Counted from the stretch's first letter, positions 1 to 9,431 are shown. The stretch is DNA of 52,409 nucleotides from Planctomycetota bacterium (GCA_016795295.1 JAEUHP010000056.1:1-52409); one strand, 5' to 3'. Made by a program: numbers and translations. The notes: a model not told the origin generated them from the sequence alone.

Positions 1-1
1 A

Positions 2-775
2 GCGCGTGGTCGCCAACTCGCCCAGGTCCAGACCGCGCTGCAGACCACCGCGGCCAAGGCGGCCACGGTCGAGCAGAACGGCCGCAGCGTCGCCTCGGGC
101 GTCCGGGACCAGGCCGCGAACCTGCAGCTGATCAGTGCGGCGCTCGAGGAGATGGGCACCGTGGTCAAGACCAGCGCGACCAACGCCCAGGCCGCCAACG
201 ATTTGGCGCGTTCGGCCGCCGGCTCGGCGCAGAAGGGCAGCGGCGCCATGCAGCGCATGGTCGAAGCGATGGCCGCCATCCAGACTTCCAGCCACGAGAT
301 CGCACGCATCCTCAAGGTGATCGACGACATCGCCTTCCAGACCAACCTGCTGGCCCTGAACGCTGCAGTGGAGGCCGCGCGCGCCGGCGAATCGGGCAAG
401 GGCTTCGCCGTGGTGGCCGAAGAGGTGCGCAACCTGGCCCAGCGCAGCGCCGAAGCGGCCAAGGAGACGGCCACACGGATCGCGGAAGCCAGCCAGCGCG
501 CCGCGCGCGGCAGCCAGATCTCCGAAGAGGTCGGTGGCGCCCTGCAGGAGATCGTCGCGGCCACCGGCCAAGTGACCGGGCTGATGGAGCAGATCGCAGC
601 CAGCACGCGGGAGCAGGCGCAGGGCATCCAGCAGGTCGCGTCTGGGGTCGAAGAACTGAACCAGGCCACCCAGAGCAACCACCACGGCGCCGAAGTCCTG
701 TTGGGTGCCACGCGCGAGACGGTCGAGAGCCTGACGTCGATCGACCGCAACCTTTCGGAACTGCGCAGCGCCTGA
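2..775 (+). CDS. Methyl-accepting chemotaxis protein, C-terminal signalling domain (5'-truncated)
   Basis: The reading frame is open from the first bases of the window, so the sensor, membrane and HAMP parts lie outside it. About 257 residues remain and form a continuous heptad-rich alpha-helical coiled coil. The highly conserved hairpin tip of chemoreceptors is present ([20 protein letters not shown], then [18 protein letters not shown]). In this family the tip binds CheW and CheA, and the flanking helices carry methylation sites that are rich in Ala, Glu and Gln. The protein ends shortly after the descending helix, with no visible CheR/CheB-tethering pentapeptide. No chemotaxis partner gene is visible in the window, and the next gene (a DNA methyltransferase) is unrelated, so the ligand cannot be inferred. 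The family assignment is firm; the true start and the input domain are unknown. Confidence 0.95.
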   Translation, partial: ARGRQLAQVQTALQTTAAKAATVEQNGRSVASGVRDQAANLQLISAALEEMGTVVKTSATNAQAANDLARSAAGSAQKGSGAMQRMVEAMAAIQTSSHEIARILKVIDDIAFQTNLLALNAAVEAARAGESGKGFAVVAEEVRNLAQRSAEAAKETATRIAEASQRAARGSQISEEVGGALQEIVAATGQVTGLMEQIAASTREQAQGIQQVASGVEELNQATQSNHHGAEVLLGATRETVESLTSIDRNLSELRSA

Positions 776-821
776 CCGAGGCACCCTTGCTGGTTGGCCC
801 ATCGGCCGATAGCAAGGGGGG

Positions 822-2270
822 ATGGCGGCTGCTGCACCACACCCCGAGCCGTTCGGCCTGTCCTGGCCCGGCAAAGCCGCGGCGTGGGCGGCAGCGGCGG
901 TCCCGGCCCACGCGGCTCTGGCCCCGGCGCACGCACTCGCCGGCCCCGACCATCTGCTGGTCGTCGGCGACAACCTCGAAGCACTTCGGCTGCTGCAGCC
1001 GCTGCGTGGCCAGGCGCGTCTCGCCTACATCGATCCACCGTACAACGCCGGCACCGACTATCTGTACGCCGATCGCTTCCGCGGCAGCCATGCCGGCCCC
1101 GCCCGCCGCCATGCCGCGTGGCTCGATCTGATGGCCCCGCGGCTGTTGCTGCTGCGCGAACTGCTCGCCGGCAACGGCGTCCTGTTCGCCAGCATCGGCA
1201 GCACCGAACACGCGCACCTGCGACTCCTGTGCGACGAAGTGTTCGGCGCCAAACACCACGTCGCCAGCGTGGCGCGGGTCACCAAGCGCAGTTCGAACCA
1301 GGGCCGACACTTCGCGCCGTCGCACGACCATTTGCTGGTCTACGCCCGTGACCGCAGCCAGCTGCCGCCGTTCCACGAGCTGCCGCGCGCGGACGATGCG
1401 GCGCGCTTCCGCCACAGCGACGCCCGCGGCGCGTTCGCCACCGTCGCGCTGTTCCAAAACGGCCTCGATCCGCGGCCGAACCAGCGCTACTGGGTGCAAT
1501 GCCCCGACGGCAGCCTGGCGATCCCGCCCGGACCGTCGTTGCCGGCCACCGCCGCGGACGGCGCGCAGGTGACGCCCGCGAGCCATGCCGACCGCTGCTG
1601 GCGCTGGAGCTGCGCCAGCTATCTGGCCAAGAAGGACCTGCTGGTGTTCCGCCGTTCGCCGCGCAGCCCGCTGCGCACCCCGGACGGCAGCCGTTCGGCC
1701 TGGAACGTCTACACGAAGTACTACGCCGAGGACCGGCGTGCGGCGGGCCGGCGACCGCGCGACTTCGTCGACGATCTGACCAACGACCAGGGCACCGCCG
1801 AACTGCGGGCGCTGGGCCTCGACGACTGCTTCCCGTTCACCAAACCGGTGGGACTGCTGCGGCGCATCCTGCACTGGATCGACGCGCCCGATGCACTGGT
1901 GGTCGACTGCTTCGCCGGCTCGGGCACCACCGGGCAAGCTGTGCTCGAACAGAACGCCGCAGATGGCGGAAGCCGCCGTTGCATCCTGGTGCAGAGCCCC
2001 GAAGCCACGGGCCGGAACGACTTTCCGACCATCGCGGAGCTGTGCGCCGAACGGCTGCTCCGGGCCCGGCGCAAGCTCGACGCGCAACAACCGCCACGCC
2101 ATGGGGAGCGCCGGCAGTTCGTGGCGGTGCAGCTGGCCGGGTCGCCGACCAACGCGGCAGCCGCGCCCAGCGCGCGGGCCGCTGCCACGCCTGGCGCCAC
2201 CGCGGGCGGGAATTGCAACGAAGTTGCAGCGGCCAACGACCCGCGCCCAAGGCCCGCCCCGAATCCGTAA
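822..2270 (+). CDS. Site-specific DNA-methyltransferase, beta-class (type III Mod-like), orphan
   Basis: A 482-residue amino-methyltransferase expected to transfer a methyl group from S-adenosylmethionine to adenine N6 or cytosine N4 in DNA. The catalytic motif IV is DPPY (residues 71-74, in AYIDPPYNAG). It precedes the SAM-binding motif I (DCFAGSGTTG, about residue 364). This IV-before-I order defines the beta class and is shared with type III Mod subunits. The conserved opening VVGDNLEAL just before DPPY also fits Mod-like enzymes. No restriction subunit, helicase or specificity subunit is adjacent, so it looks like a solitary methyltransferase. The first 40 residues are Ala/Pro-rich and poorly conserved in character, so the start could lie slightly downstream. 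The C-terminal 60 residues are low-complexity and Ala-rich. Confidence 0.85.
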   Translation: MAAAAPHPEPFGLSWPGKAAAWAAAAVPAHAALAPAHALAGPDHLLVVGDNLEALRLLQPLRGQARLAYIDPPYNAGTDYLYADRFRGSHAGPARRHAAWLDLMAPRLLLLRELLAGNGVLFASIGSTEHAHLRLLCDEVFGAKHHVASVARVTKRSSNQGRHFAPSHDHLLVYARDRSQLPPFHELPRADDAARFRHSDARGAFATVALFQNGLDPRPNQRYWVQCPDGSLAIPPGPSLPATAADGAQVTPASHADRCWRWSCASYLAKKDLLVFRRSPRSPLRTPDGSRSAWNVYTKYYAEDRRAAGRRPRDFVDDLTNDQGTAELRALGLDDCFPFTKPVGLLRRILHWIDAPDALVVDCFAGSGTTGQAVLEQNAADGGSRRCILVQSPEATGRNDFPTIAELCAERLLRARRKLDAQQPPRHGERRQFVAVQLAGSPTNAAAAPSARAAATPGATAGGNCNEVAAANDPRPRPAPNP

Positions 2271-2335
2271 GCTGGTGGACCCGCCGCCATCGCTGCGGCG
2301 CCACCCCTGCCACCCCCCAGCCAGGAGCCATCCAC

Positions 2336-3319
2336 ATGCTGCGCCTCCCTCTGCTCGTGAGCCTGTTGCTGTCCGCCAGTGCCATCGCCCAGGGCCCCAT
2401 CTACGTGCCCGACAACAACCCCACCACGGGCACCTGCAACGCGATCCCGATGAGTGCGTCGTTCGGCCAGGGCGCCACCACCTACCTCGGCCGCGTGCCC
2501 GCCAGCTTCCTCGATCCGACCAACCGCACCATCCGCGACATCGAGTTCCTGCCGTGCGCTGGGGGCAGCTTCACGGCCACGGATTGCCAGATCGGCATCG
2601 GCCACGTGTCCGCGCTGCTGCCGCTGCCGTTCACCTTCCCGAGCTTCGACGCCGGGGGCAATGTGACGGCGACCGGCAGCTTCCTCGACTTCACGGTGTT
2701 CTACAACTCCGTGGTCCAGGGGCCGTTCACCTGGAACTTCTCCCTCAACACCTGGTCGCCGCTCGGCCTCGACACTGCGTTCTCGCCGGGCTTCACCTGG
2801 AACGGCACCGACGACCTCGCCGTCTACATCACCTACCGCGGCGGCGTCGGCGGCGCCTCCCTGCGTCGCACCGCAACCGAGCCGTTGCGGGTCTACGTGA
2901 ACGCCGTCTACCAGGCGGCCAGCGCCGCGGCTGGCAGCAACGCGGGCGCCAAGATGGGCCTGGTGACCGGTTTCCCGTCGGCCTGCGGCGGCTGCGGCGG
3001 CGTCACGCTCGGCCTCTCGGGGTCGGCGTCGGTCGGCGGATCGCTCACTGCGGCGGTGGCCAACTACGGTGCGGGCGTGCCGTTCCTCGGAGTCGGCCTC
3101 GGCCCGTTCTGCCAAACCAACTTCTGCCCCGCGTGCCCGATCGGCCATGGCTGGCAAACCGCGCTGTTCGGCACCAGTGCCACCCTGAACATCCCGAACA
3201 GCACCGGCTACATCGGCGTGCAGATCGGCTTCCAGGGCATTGGCTTGATGACGCCCGGGGGCTGCCAGAGCCCGATGGTCGCGTTCTCGAACACCATCGG
3301 CGTCACCATCCTGCCGTAG
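2336..3319 (+). CDS. Secreted protein of unknown function with Cys/Gly-rich C-terminal module
   Basis: A 327-residue protein with a clear Sec signal peptide (MLRLPLLVSLLLSASAIAQ, cleavage after about residue 19). The start is supported by an AGGAG at 2323-2327, eight bases upstream of the ATG; the open frame continues further upstream but has no signal peptide there. The mature part is rich in Thr, Ser, Gly and aromatic residues, as in extracellular beta-sandwich proteins. It has paired cysteines (ACGGCGG near residue 220, and CQTNFCPAC near residue 260). The last 100 residues end with an IPN...GVQ...SNTIG pattern that resembles the end of the Kelch protein at 42476-43858. No enzymatic motif is visible. 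The gene converges on pgi with 48 bases between their stops. Confidence 0.8.
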   Translation: MLRLPLLVSLLLSASAIAQGPIYVPDNNPTTGTCNAIPMSASFGQGATTYLGRVPASFLDPTNRTIRDIEFLPCAGGSFTATDCQIGIGHVSALLPLPFTFPSFDAGGNVTATGSFLDFTVFYNSVVQGPFTWNFSLNTWSPLGLDTAFSPGFTWNGTDDLAVYITYRGGVGGASLRRTATEPLRVYVNAVYQAASAAAGSNAGAKMGLVTGFPSACGGCGGVTLGLSGSASVGGSLTAAVANYGAGVPFLGVGLGPFCQTNFCPACPIGHGWQTALFGTSATLNIPNSTGYIGVQIGFQGIGLMTPGGCQSPMVAFSNTIGVTILP

Positions 3320-3367
3320 CCGGCCGTTCGACGCGGGCCAAGCGGCCCCGACCAGACCGCGTCCGGT

Positions 3368-4951
3368 TCAGCGCCGCGAGAACGTCGCCGTCTCCGGCTC
3401 GTGGCCACGCGCGCCGAACACCGTCTCGCGGTTGGCGGCGAGGTGCTGCAGGATCGGCCAGCATTCGACCGGGTCGGCCCCGACCGCGGCGGCCAGGTCG
3501 CGCACCGTGCGTGGCGTGCGGTCCAGTGCCGCCAGCAGCCGCTGCTGCAGCGCGAGCACGGCAGCCGCGGCCTTCTTGCCGGCCTCGACACCTGGCTGGT
3601 GGAACGCATTGACGTCGATCAGCTCGGCGTAGAGCGCCACGGTGCGTTCGAACAAGGCCACCAAGGCACCCAGGTTGCGCTCGTCCAGACGTTCGAGTTC
3701 GAGCGTGGCGGAAGCGCGCCCCTGCTCGGCCAACGCCCCGCGCGTGCCGAGCCAGAAGCCGTCCAAATAGTCGCCGGTGGTCACGCCGGGCTCGACCTCG
3801 GCGCTGGGCCCTTGGCGATCCTGCAGCACCCGCACGAACAGCGCGAAGAAGTCGTGCCGCCCGTCGCGCAACTGCTGCACGTAGGCGTGCTGGTCGGTGG
3901 AGCCTTTGTTGCCGTAGACGGTGAGCCCTTGGTGCACCTTCTGCCCCTGGCGATCGATGGCCTTGCCCAGCGACTCCATGACCAGTTGCTGTAGGTAGCG
4001 CGACAGCAGCAACAGGCGATCCTTGTACGGCAGCACCACCATCGCCCGTTCGCCGCGACCCTGGCCCTGCACGTGCCAGAACGCCGCCAGCATCGCCGCG
4101 GGGTTGCGCTTCGGCTCGTCGCGCCGGGTCGCGTCGTCCATCGCCGCGGCACCGGCCAGGAACGCACGGCAGTCGAGGCCGAGCAGTGCCATCGGCAGGA
4201 GCCCGACCGCCGAGGTGATCGAAGTGCGGCCACCGACCCAATCCCACATGGGGAAGGTCGCCACCCACCCTTCGCTCTTGGCGCGCTGATGCAACGCGGA
4301 GCCGTCGGTGGTCACCGCCACGGCGCGCGCGGCGAAGGCCAAACCCTGGGCGCGGCAAGCGCGCTCCACCTCGACCATGCCGTTGCGCGTCTCCGGAGTG
4401 CCGCCCGACTTGCTCACCACCAACACCAGGGTGTCCTGCAGGCTGCCGAGGCGCTGCAGTTCGCGGTCGATGCCATCGGGGTCGGTGTTGTCGAGCACGA
4501 ACAGGCGCATCGGGTTCTGCGGCGCATCGAACGCGTCGGCGAGCAGCATCGGGCCGAGTGCGCTGCCACCGATGCCGACCAACAACACCTTGGTGAACGC
4601 TCCGCCTTCCGGCGGCGCGATGCGGCCGCCGTGCACCGCCTGGGCGAACGACTCGATGGTGTCGAGCGCGCCCACGATCTGCGCTTCGATGGCCGGCTCC
4701 GGGGCGAAGCCCGGGGCCCGCAGCCAGAAGTGGCCGACGCGGCGCTGTTCGTCGCGGTTGGCGATGGCACCGGCCTCGAGCTGGCGCAGGGCCGCCAAGC
4801 CGCGGCGCAGCGGCGCAGTCAAACGATCCAGGTCGGCATCGGTGAGACCGGCATGCAGCAGGTCGACGACCACGAACGGGTCGTCACAGGCGGGGCGACG
4901 GTCCAAGAGCAGGGCGAAACGATCGGCGGCCATGGGTCGACGGATGCCCAT
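3368..4951 (-). CDS. pgi: Glucose-6-phosphate isomerase
   Basis: A 527-residue phosphoglucose isomerase, interconverting glucose-6-phosphate and fructose-6-phosphate in glycolysis and gluconeogenesis in the cytoplasm. The first PGI signature is clear (DWVGGRTSITSAVGLLP). The sugar-phosphate SIS fold motifs VGIGGSALGP and VVSKSGGTPET are present. The catalytic His region (GSTDQHAYVQQL) and the C-terminal Lys region (NAFHQPGVEAGKKAAA) are intact. The length is close to the usual 530-550 residues. The start is taken at MGIRRPMAADRF; a second Met six codons downstream (4933) is an equal alternative because neither has a clear ribosome binding site. It lies 56 bases after the HEAT-repeat gene on the same strand and could be its last operon partner, though functional linkage to T6SS is unlikely. 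Confidence 0.96.
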   Translation of the reverse strand: MGIRRPMAADRFALLLDRRPACDDPFVVVDLLHAGLTDADLDRLTAPLRRGLAALRQLEAGAIANRDEQRRVGHFWLRAPGFAPEPAIEAQIVGALDTIESFAQAVHGGRIAPPEGGAFTKVLLVGIGGSALGPMLLADAFDAPQNPMRLFVLDNTDPDGIDRELQRLGSLQDTLVLVVSKSGGTPETRNGMVEVERACRAQGLAFAARAVAVTTDGSALHQRAKSEGWVATFPMWDWVGGRTSITSAVGLLPMALLGLDCRAFLAGAAAMDDATRRDEPKRNPAAMLAAFWHVQGQGRGERAMVVLPYKDRLLLLSRYLQQLVMESLGKAIDRQGQKVHQGLTVYGNKGSTDQHAYVQQLRDGRHDFFALFVRVLQDRQGPSAEVEPGVTTGDYLDGFWLGTRGALAEQGRASATLELERLDERNLGALVALFERTVALYAELIDVNAFHQPGVEAGKKAAAAVLALQQRLLAALDRTPRTVRDLAAAVGADPVECWPILQHLAANRETVFGARGHEPETATFSRR

Positions 4952-5007
4952 GGTAATCGGCACGGCCCACGACGCCGCGGGAGAATGTGCGAACTGCGCC
5001 CGAGCGC

Positions 5008-7371
5008 CTACAGCGCGCCACTGCGCTTGCTGCGCACGAAGTTGGTCAGCAGGCGGAACGCCGACAGGTCCGGCACGCTCTTGCTCGCCTTGCCCTGGTC
5101 CTTCCAGTAGGCCGCCGTGCGCGAACTGCGCCACGCTTCGTAGCTGAGCCCCATGTGGTCGACCGCGTGGGCCTGGCGGTCCTTGTCGGTTTTCAGCCCT
5201 GCCGCCACTTCCAGGCCCTGCAGGTCGAAGTGGTTCGCCGAACTGAACAGGACGCCGTGGCCCAGCCGGAACCAACCGGCCAGATTGCCGCAACCGTGGC
5301 GTTCGGCCGCGTCGGGGCTGTCGATCAGCACCTCGGCGCGCTCCGGATCGTGCACCGCGAGCAGGTGCGCACCCTCCAGGTGGTAGATCGGCACCACCGC
5401 CGGCGGGAACACACCCTGCAGCAGCGGGCTGCTCGCCTGCACCGGCAGGGCGCGCACGTTGTCCATCACCTGGTCGCGGGTCGGCGCCTGCTGCATCACG
5501 CCACCCTGGATCTTGGCGATGGTCTCGGTGAGCGCCCAGCAGGAGCCGAACAGGTAGCCGCCGGTGTGCACGAACCACTGCAGGGGCTCGAGGTCCGCGG
5601 GCATCAGTTCGCCGGTGCAGTTGGCGACGAAGATCGCTTCGGGATGCAACCCGGTTGCGGCCACGTCACCGGCTTTGGTGGTGCGGTAGGCGATCTTGAG
5701 TCGATCGAGCAACTGTTCGATGTGGTCGCCGCGGCTCTGGAACACCACCACGTCGAGCCCGCGGTAGATCTCCGCGTCCGACACGGCGTAGCCGTACTTC
5801 TTCTGCTTCTCGAGGGCCGTCTCGCGGTCGGTGAAGTCGTGTTTGCCTTTGGCCTGGGCCCAGAACGCGCGCCACGCCTTGGCGTCCGCGGCGATGTCGT
5901 AGCGCCGGCTCAGCGCGCGCAGCGCTTCGTGCGCGGTGCGCGCCACCACCGGGTGCGGGTCGGCGAGCAGCGCCAGCACCGGCTCGACCACCGCCTCGCG
6001 GCTCCAGTGCATCGCCCCCACCACCGCTGCGCCGCGCAGCTTCCAGTCGGGATGTTTCAGCAGACCCTGCAGCACCGGCCAAGCCGCATCGTCGTGGGTC
6101 TTGCCGAGCGACACGATCGCGGTGCAGGCGAGCGGCCAGCGCGGATCGGTGGTGGCCCGCGCCAGCGTCTCCACCGCACCCTTGACCCCGGAGCGACCGA
6201 GCCGCACCAGCGCCCGCTCGCGCACCGACTCGTCGTGGTTGCCGGCCGCGATCTTCCCCAGCCAAGCAGCCGCCTCGTCGCTGGTCGGTTCGCGCAGCGC
6301 CGCCACGGTCTCGACCAGTTGGTACTGCACGCGCGCATCCGGTTCGCGCTCGAAGTGCTGCAGCGCCGCCGCCAACGCCTTGGCGCCGCCCACGCTGCGC
6401 AACGCGTGCACCGCAGCGGCGCGGCTGCTGGTTTCCCCGGCCCCGAGAGGACCCGCCAGAGCCGCCACGGCCGCCTCCGCGTCGAACACCGGCGACTCCC
6501 CTGCCGCCAGCAGCGCCACGAGACGCGCCGCCCGCGCACCGACCACACCGGACGTTCCAGCTTGGTCCAACACCCCGCGGGCCTTCGCCGCACGATCGCC
6601 GTCGCTGGCGCGCAGGACCGCCGCCAGGGCCTTGACCAGCCGCCGACCGACCACGTCGTTCAGGCCCGGACCGGTGAACGCAGCCACCAGCGGCTCGAGG
6701 TCGGCACCCTGCGGGGCCTCGGCCACGGCGTCGAGAGCCCGGCAGCGCACCGCCAACGTCGGCTCGGCCAGCAGCACGCGTAGCGCCGCAGCCCGGTCCG
6801 GCGCCCCTTCGAGCCACGCGGCGGCCGCAGCCTCACGCACCATGGCCTCGGGGTCGCGCAGCAGCTTCGCCAGTTTCTCGGCATCGGCGAACCCTGGCCG
6901 CGCGCGCAGCACCAGCGCCAGCGCTTCGAGCACGGCCACCTGGTGCTTGCCTTTGCTCTGCTTCCACAGGCGAACGGCGGCTTCGGCAGCATCGGCACGG
7001 CCGAGCGCCAGCGCCGCTGCGCGACGCACTCGCACCACATCGCCCTCGAGCGCCAATTCCACCAGCTGCGACAGGCCGGCTTTGCCGCCGAGCCGCGCCA
7101 GCGCTTCGGCCGTGCGCTCCTGAACCTCCCAGTCCTTCTCCGCCAACAGCGGCACCAGCAACCCTTCCGCGTCCTTGCGCCCGGAGGCCGCCACCGCATC
7201 GATCGCGCGCAAACGCACGTCGATGGCCTTGTTGCGCAGGTCGGCTGCAGGGTCTGCAGCACCGCCTTGCGCAGCCAGCGCGCCGAGCCACAGCAGGGCC
7301 GTGGACCGCGCCACGACGCAACCCAGCCACGAACAGCGAGACGAGCCGGAACGAAGCAGGGGCATGGCCAT
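5008..7371 (-). CDS. Secreted HEAT-repeat protein with C-terminal glutamine-amidotransferase-like domain
   Basis: A 787-residue protein. Residues 1 to about 38 look like a signal peptide (two Arg, then a hydrophobic stretch ending ALAAQGGAAD). Residues about 40-500 are tandem HEAT/armadillo helices of the form VR..A..AL......A...L, with many D/E-W-L turns. Residues about 540-740 form an alpha/beta domain opening GLDVVVFQSRGDHIEQLLD. It carries GSCWALTE (Cys near residue 609), resembling the nucleophile elbow of class I amidotransferases, followed by HLEGAHLLAV. Proteins pairing HEAT repeats with such a domain are, to my knowledge, common in Planctomycetota, with no defined function. The start lies 8 bases after the stop of the last T6SS-cluster gene, so co-transcription is likely. 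Whether the Cys is catalytic is unknown. Confidence 0.8.
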   Translation of the reverse strand: MAMPLLRSGSSRCSWLGCVVARSTALLWLGALAAQGGAADPAADLRNKAIDVRLRAIDAVAASGRKDAEGLLVPLLAEKDWEVQERTAEALARLGGKAGLSQLVELALEGDVVRVRRAAALALGRADAAEAAVRLWKQSKGKHQVAVLEALALVLRARPGFADAEKLAKLLRDPEAMVREAAAAAWLEGAPDRAAALRVLLAEPTLAVRCRALDAVAEAPQGADLEPLVAAFTGPGLNDVVGRRLVKALAAVLRASDGDRAAKARGVLDQAGTSGVVGARAARLVALLAAGESPVFDAEAAVAALAGPLGAGETSSRAAAVHALRSVGGAKALAAALQHFEREPDARVQYQLVETVAALREPTSDEAAAWLGKIAAGNHDESVRERALVRLGRSGVKGAVETLARATTDPRWPLACTAIVSLGKTHDDAAWPVLQGLLKHPDWKLRGAAVVGAMHWSREAVVEPVLALLADPHPVVARTAHEALRALSRRYDIAADAKAWRAFWAQAKGKHDFTDRETALEKQKKYGYAVSDAEIYRGLDVVVFQSRGDHIEQLLDRLKIAYRTTKAGDVAATGLHPEAIFVANCTGELMPADLEPLQWFVHTGGYLFGSCWALTETIAKIQGGVMQQAPTRDQVMDNVRALPVQASSPLLQGVFPPAVVPIYHLEGAHLLAVHDPERAEVLIDSPDAAERHGCGNLAGWFRLGHGVLFSSANHFDLQGLEVAAGLKTDKDRQAHAVDHMGLSYEAWRSSRTAAYWKDQGKASKSVPDLSAFRLLTNFVRSKRSGAL

Positions 7372-7379
7372 GGGAGTTC

Positions 7380-9431
7380 TTAGGGACCGACGCGGGCCGT
7401 GGTGGCGGGGACCGCACCGCCGAGTTCGCGCAGCACCGCTCCGACCACCGCAGCGAGTTCGTGGCGCTGCGCCTCACTCGCGAACGCTTCGACGCGCAAT
7501 CGGACACACAATCGCTGCACGTGCTGGCCGATCTCGGCCAGCGGTGCCGCATCCGCGTGTTGGGCCGCACCCTCGCCACCCGGCGGGCCGACCAGCTGCA
7601 GCACCAACCGCCACAACGCGAGCCACACCGGCTCGGCCAACGGTGGTTCGGGCAGAGCGGCGCGCTGCGCGGCCTGATGCAGCAGAGCCCGACTGCCCTC
7701 GGGCACCGCCTTGGCGAGCCACCCGCGCAACGCATCCTCGCCCAACTCGGGCCCCGGATGCCGCTGGCGCAAGGCCAACAGGCCACGCAGCGCTTCGTCG
7801 ACGGCGAACGCATCGCGCTGGTCGTGCCCGACGAGCATCTGCGCCAACAGGTGCCCGAGCGCCCACAGATCGCACCCCGTGCCGTAGCGGTGGTAGGTGA
7901 CGAGCTCCGCCGGCGCTTCCGCCGGCTGGCTCGCCGGAAAGGGAACCGGCACGCGCACGCGCAACCGCCCGGCCGCCACTTCCTCGACGGTGCCGCGCAG
8001 ATGCTTCGTGCCGAAGCCCGCCAACGGCCGGCTCTGTGCCACCACCACCGCATCCCCGGGGGCGACGTTCGGAAACCGGGTGTGGGGTGCGGTGACGTCG
8101 ACGCGCGCGGCATCCGGACCAGCGGCCTCCACCCGCACGCTGCCCCTGGCCACGCTGCGGAACGAACCCGGATCCACGCGCGGCGACCGGTACAGCGCTT
8201 CGTCCCCGGGCAACGGCACCGGCAACGGGGGCACCGCGCCAATGGCCTTGTCATCGAGTCCAGCCTGGACCGGCAGGTCGTGTGCCACCAAGCGCAGTTC
8301 TCCGGTCCAGCGGGCTGGCACCGCACCCGCCCCGACGCCGAACCGCGCCCGCACCCGCGCCGGGCCGAGGTCGAGGCAGGGACGGCCGGTAGCGCGCTGC
8401 TCTTCCGCCACCTGCGCCACCAACTGGGCGAACGCGGACAGCTTCAAGTAAGCGACTTCGTGGGTCCACCGCGCGAGCCATTCCGGTCCGGCCTCGGCGC
8501 CTTGGCCAGCGAGCGGCGCAAGCCACGCGGTTGGGCCGTCCAACGCCGCCACCACGGCATCGGCCCCTGGCCCACCATGCGCCGGCCCCTGGCTGGCCGC
8601 CGGGGCCCCGCCCAGAATCGCCACCAGCACCTCGAACGGCTGATCGCCCGTGGTTTCCAGCACGGCCGGCGATTCGTGGTAGTTGAGTGGCAACAGGCAC
8701 TCGGCACTCCGGCCGCTGCCGTGGCAGGCGTCGCGCTCCGGGCAGCTCCAGCACGGCAGCTCGCGCTCCAGCCAGGCGCGCTGGCCGGCATCGAGATCGC
8801 GCTGGCCGGCCGTGGCACAGAGTTCTGCGTAGTCGCGGAACAAGTCGGCCCGGCGACGCACCTGCACACCGTCCTTCGCCCCAGCACCACCGTCGAGCGA
8901 CCAGGTGTAGACGCGCCGCGGGCGACCGCCGGGTGGCAGCGCCGCCTCGTAGCGGACCGACGAGCCCGCGAAGCTGTCGAGTCCGAGATCGGCGAGCAGC
9001 GACTCGTCACGCAGGGTGCCGAGGGGTTGCAGGGTGTCGGGGCAGAAAGCCCGGAACAGCACGCCGCGTGCCGCGCAGTAGACGGTCGGCGGCAGCCGTT
9101 CCGCCACCGCTGGCGCATCCGGACGAGCCAAGCGCGTCGGCACGACCGCGGCCAAGAGCCCCCCGGCCAGCGCATCGTGGTGCAGCACGGCGCCGAACAG
9201 GTCGTCCACCGGCGGCTCGGGCGCATCGTGCAGCAAGCGCAGACTCCAGGGCCCACGGGGATCGCCCGGGTCCGCGGGTGCTGCGAGCAGGCTGTGGGCG
9301 AACCGCCCACTCGTCACTTCGCGCCAGCCGAGATCCGCGCCCGGGCGCAGTGCGAGACGGAACGGTGGCGCGCCCGGCAGCCATGGCAACGCCGGAGTCC
9401 AGGCATCGGTGGCAGCGACCACTTCGTCCAT
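7380..9431 (-). CDS. Large unknown protein at the end of the T6SS cluster, with a Cys cluster and a kinase C-lobe-like segment
   Basis: A 683-residue protein of no recognised family. Features seen are: an N-terminal half rich in Pro, Gly and Ala with a strand-like pattern; a four-cysteine cluster near residues 225-245 (CWSCPERDAC, then a fourth Cys after HGSGRSAE) that could bind zinc; and a conserved-looking segment LLPLNYHESP just after it. Near residues 515-535, DLWALGHLLAQMLVG resembles subdomain IX of protein kinases (DxWxLGxxLxxxLxG). I see no glycine-rich loop, VAxK, HRD or DFG motif, so it would be at most a pseudokinase remnant. The chosen ATG (9431) begins MDEVVAATD. A longer frame would overlap the end of the DUF3540 gene. 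Position at the end of the effector module suggests an effector-loading, immunity or regulatory role, but this is only inference. Confidence 0.65.
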   Translation of the reverse strand: MDEVVAATDAWTPALPWLPGAPPFRLALRPGADLGWREVTSGRFAHSLLAAPADPGDPRGPWSLRLLHDAPEPPVDDLFGAVLHHDALAGGLLAAVVPTRLARPDAPAVAERLPPTVYCAARGVLFRAFCPDTLQPLGTLRDESLLADLGLDSFAGSSVRYEAALPPGGRPRRVYTWSLDGGAGAKDGVQVRRRADLFRDYAELCATAGQRDLDAGQRAWLERELPCWSCPERDACHGSGRSAECLLPLNYHESPAVLETTGDQPFEVLVAILGGAPAASQGPAHGGPGADAVVAALDGPTAWLAPLAGQGAEAGPEWLARWTHEVAYLKLSAFAQLVAQVAEEQRATGRPCLDLGPARVRARFGVGAGAVPARWTGELRLVAHDLPVQAGLDDKAIGAVPPLPVPLPGDEALYRSPRVDPGSFRSVARGSVRVEAAGPDAARVDVTAPHTRFPNVAPGDAVVVAQSRPLAGFGTKHLRGTVEEVAAGRLRVRVPVPFPASQPAEAPAELVTYHRYGTGCDLWALGHLLAQMLVGHDQRDAFAVDEALRGLLALRQRHPGPELGEDALRGWLAKAVPEGSRALLHQAAQRAALPEPPLAEPVWLALWRLVLQLVGPPGGEGAAQHADAAPLAEIGQHVQRLCVRLRVEAFASEAQRHELAAVVGAVLRELGGAVPATTARVGP

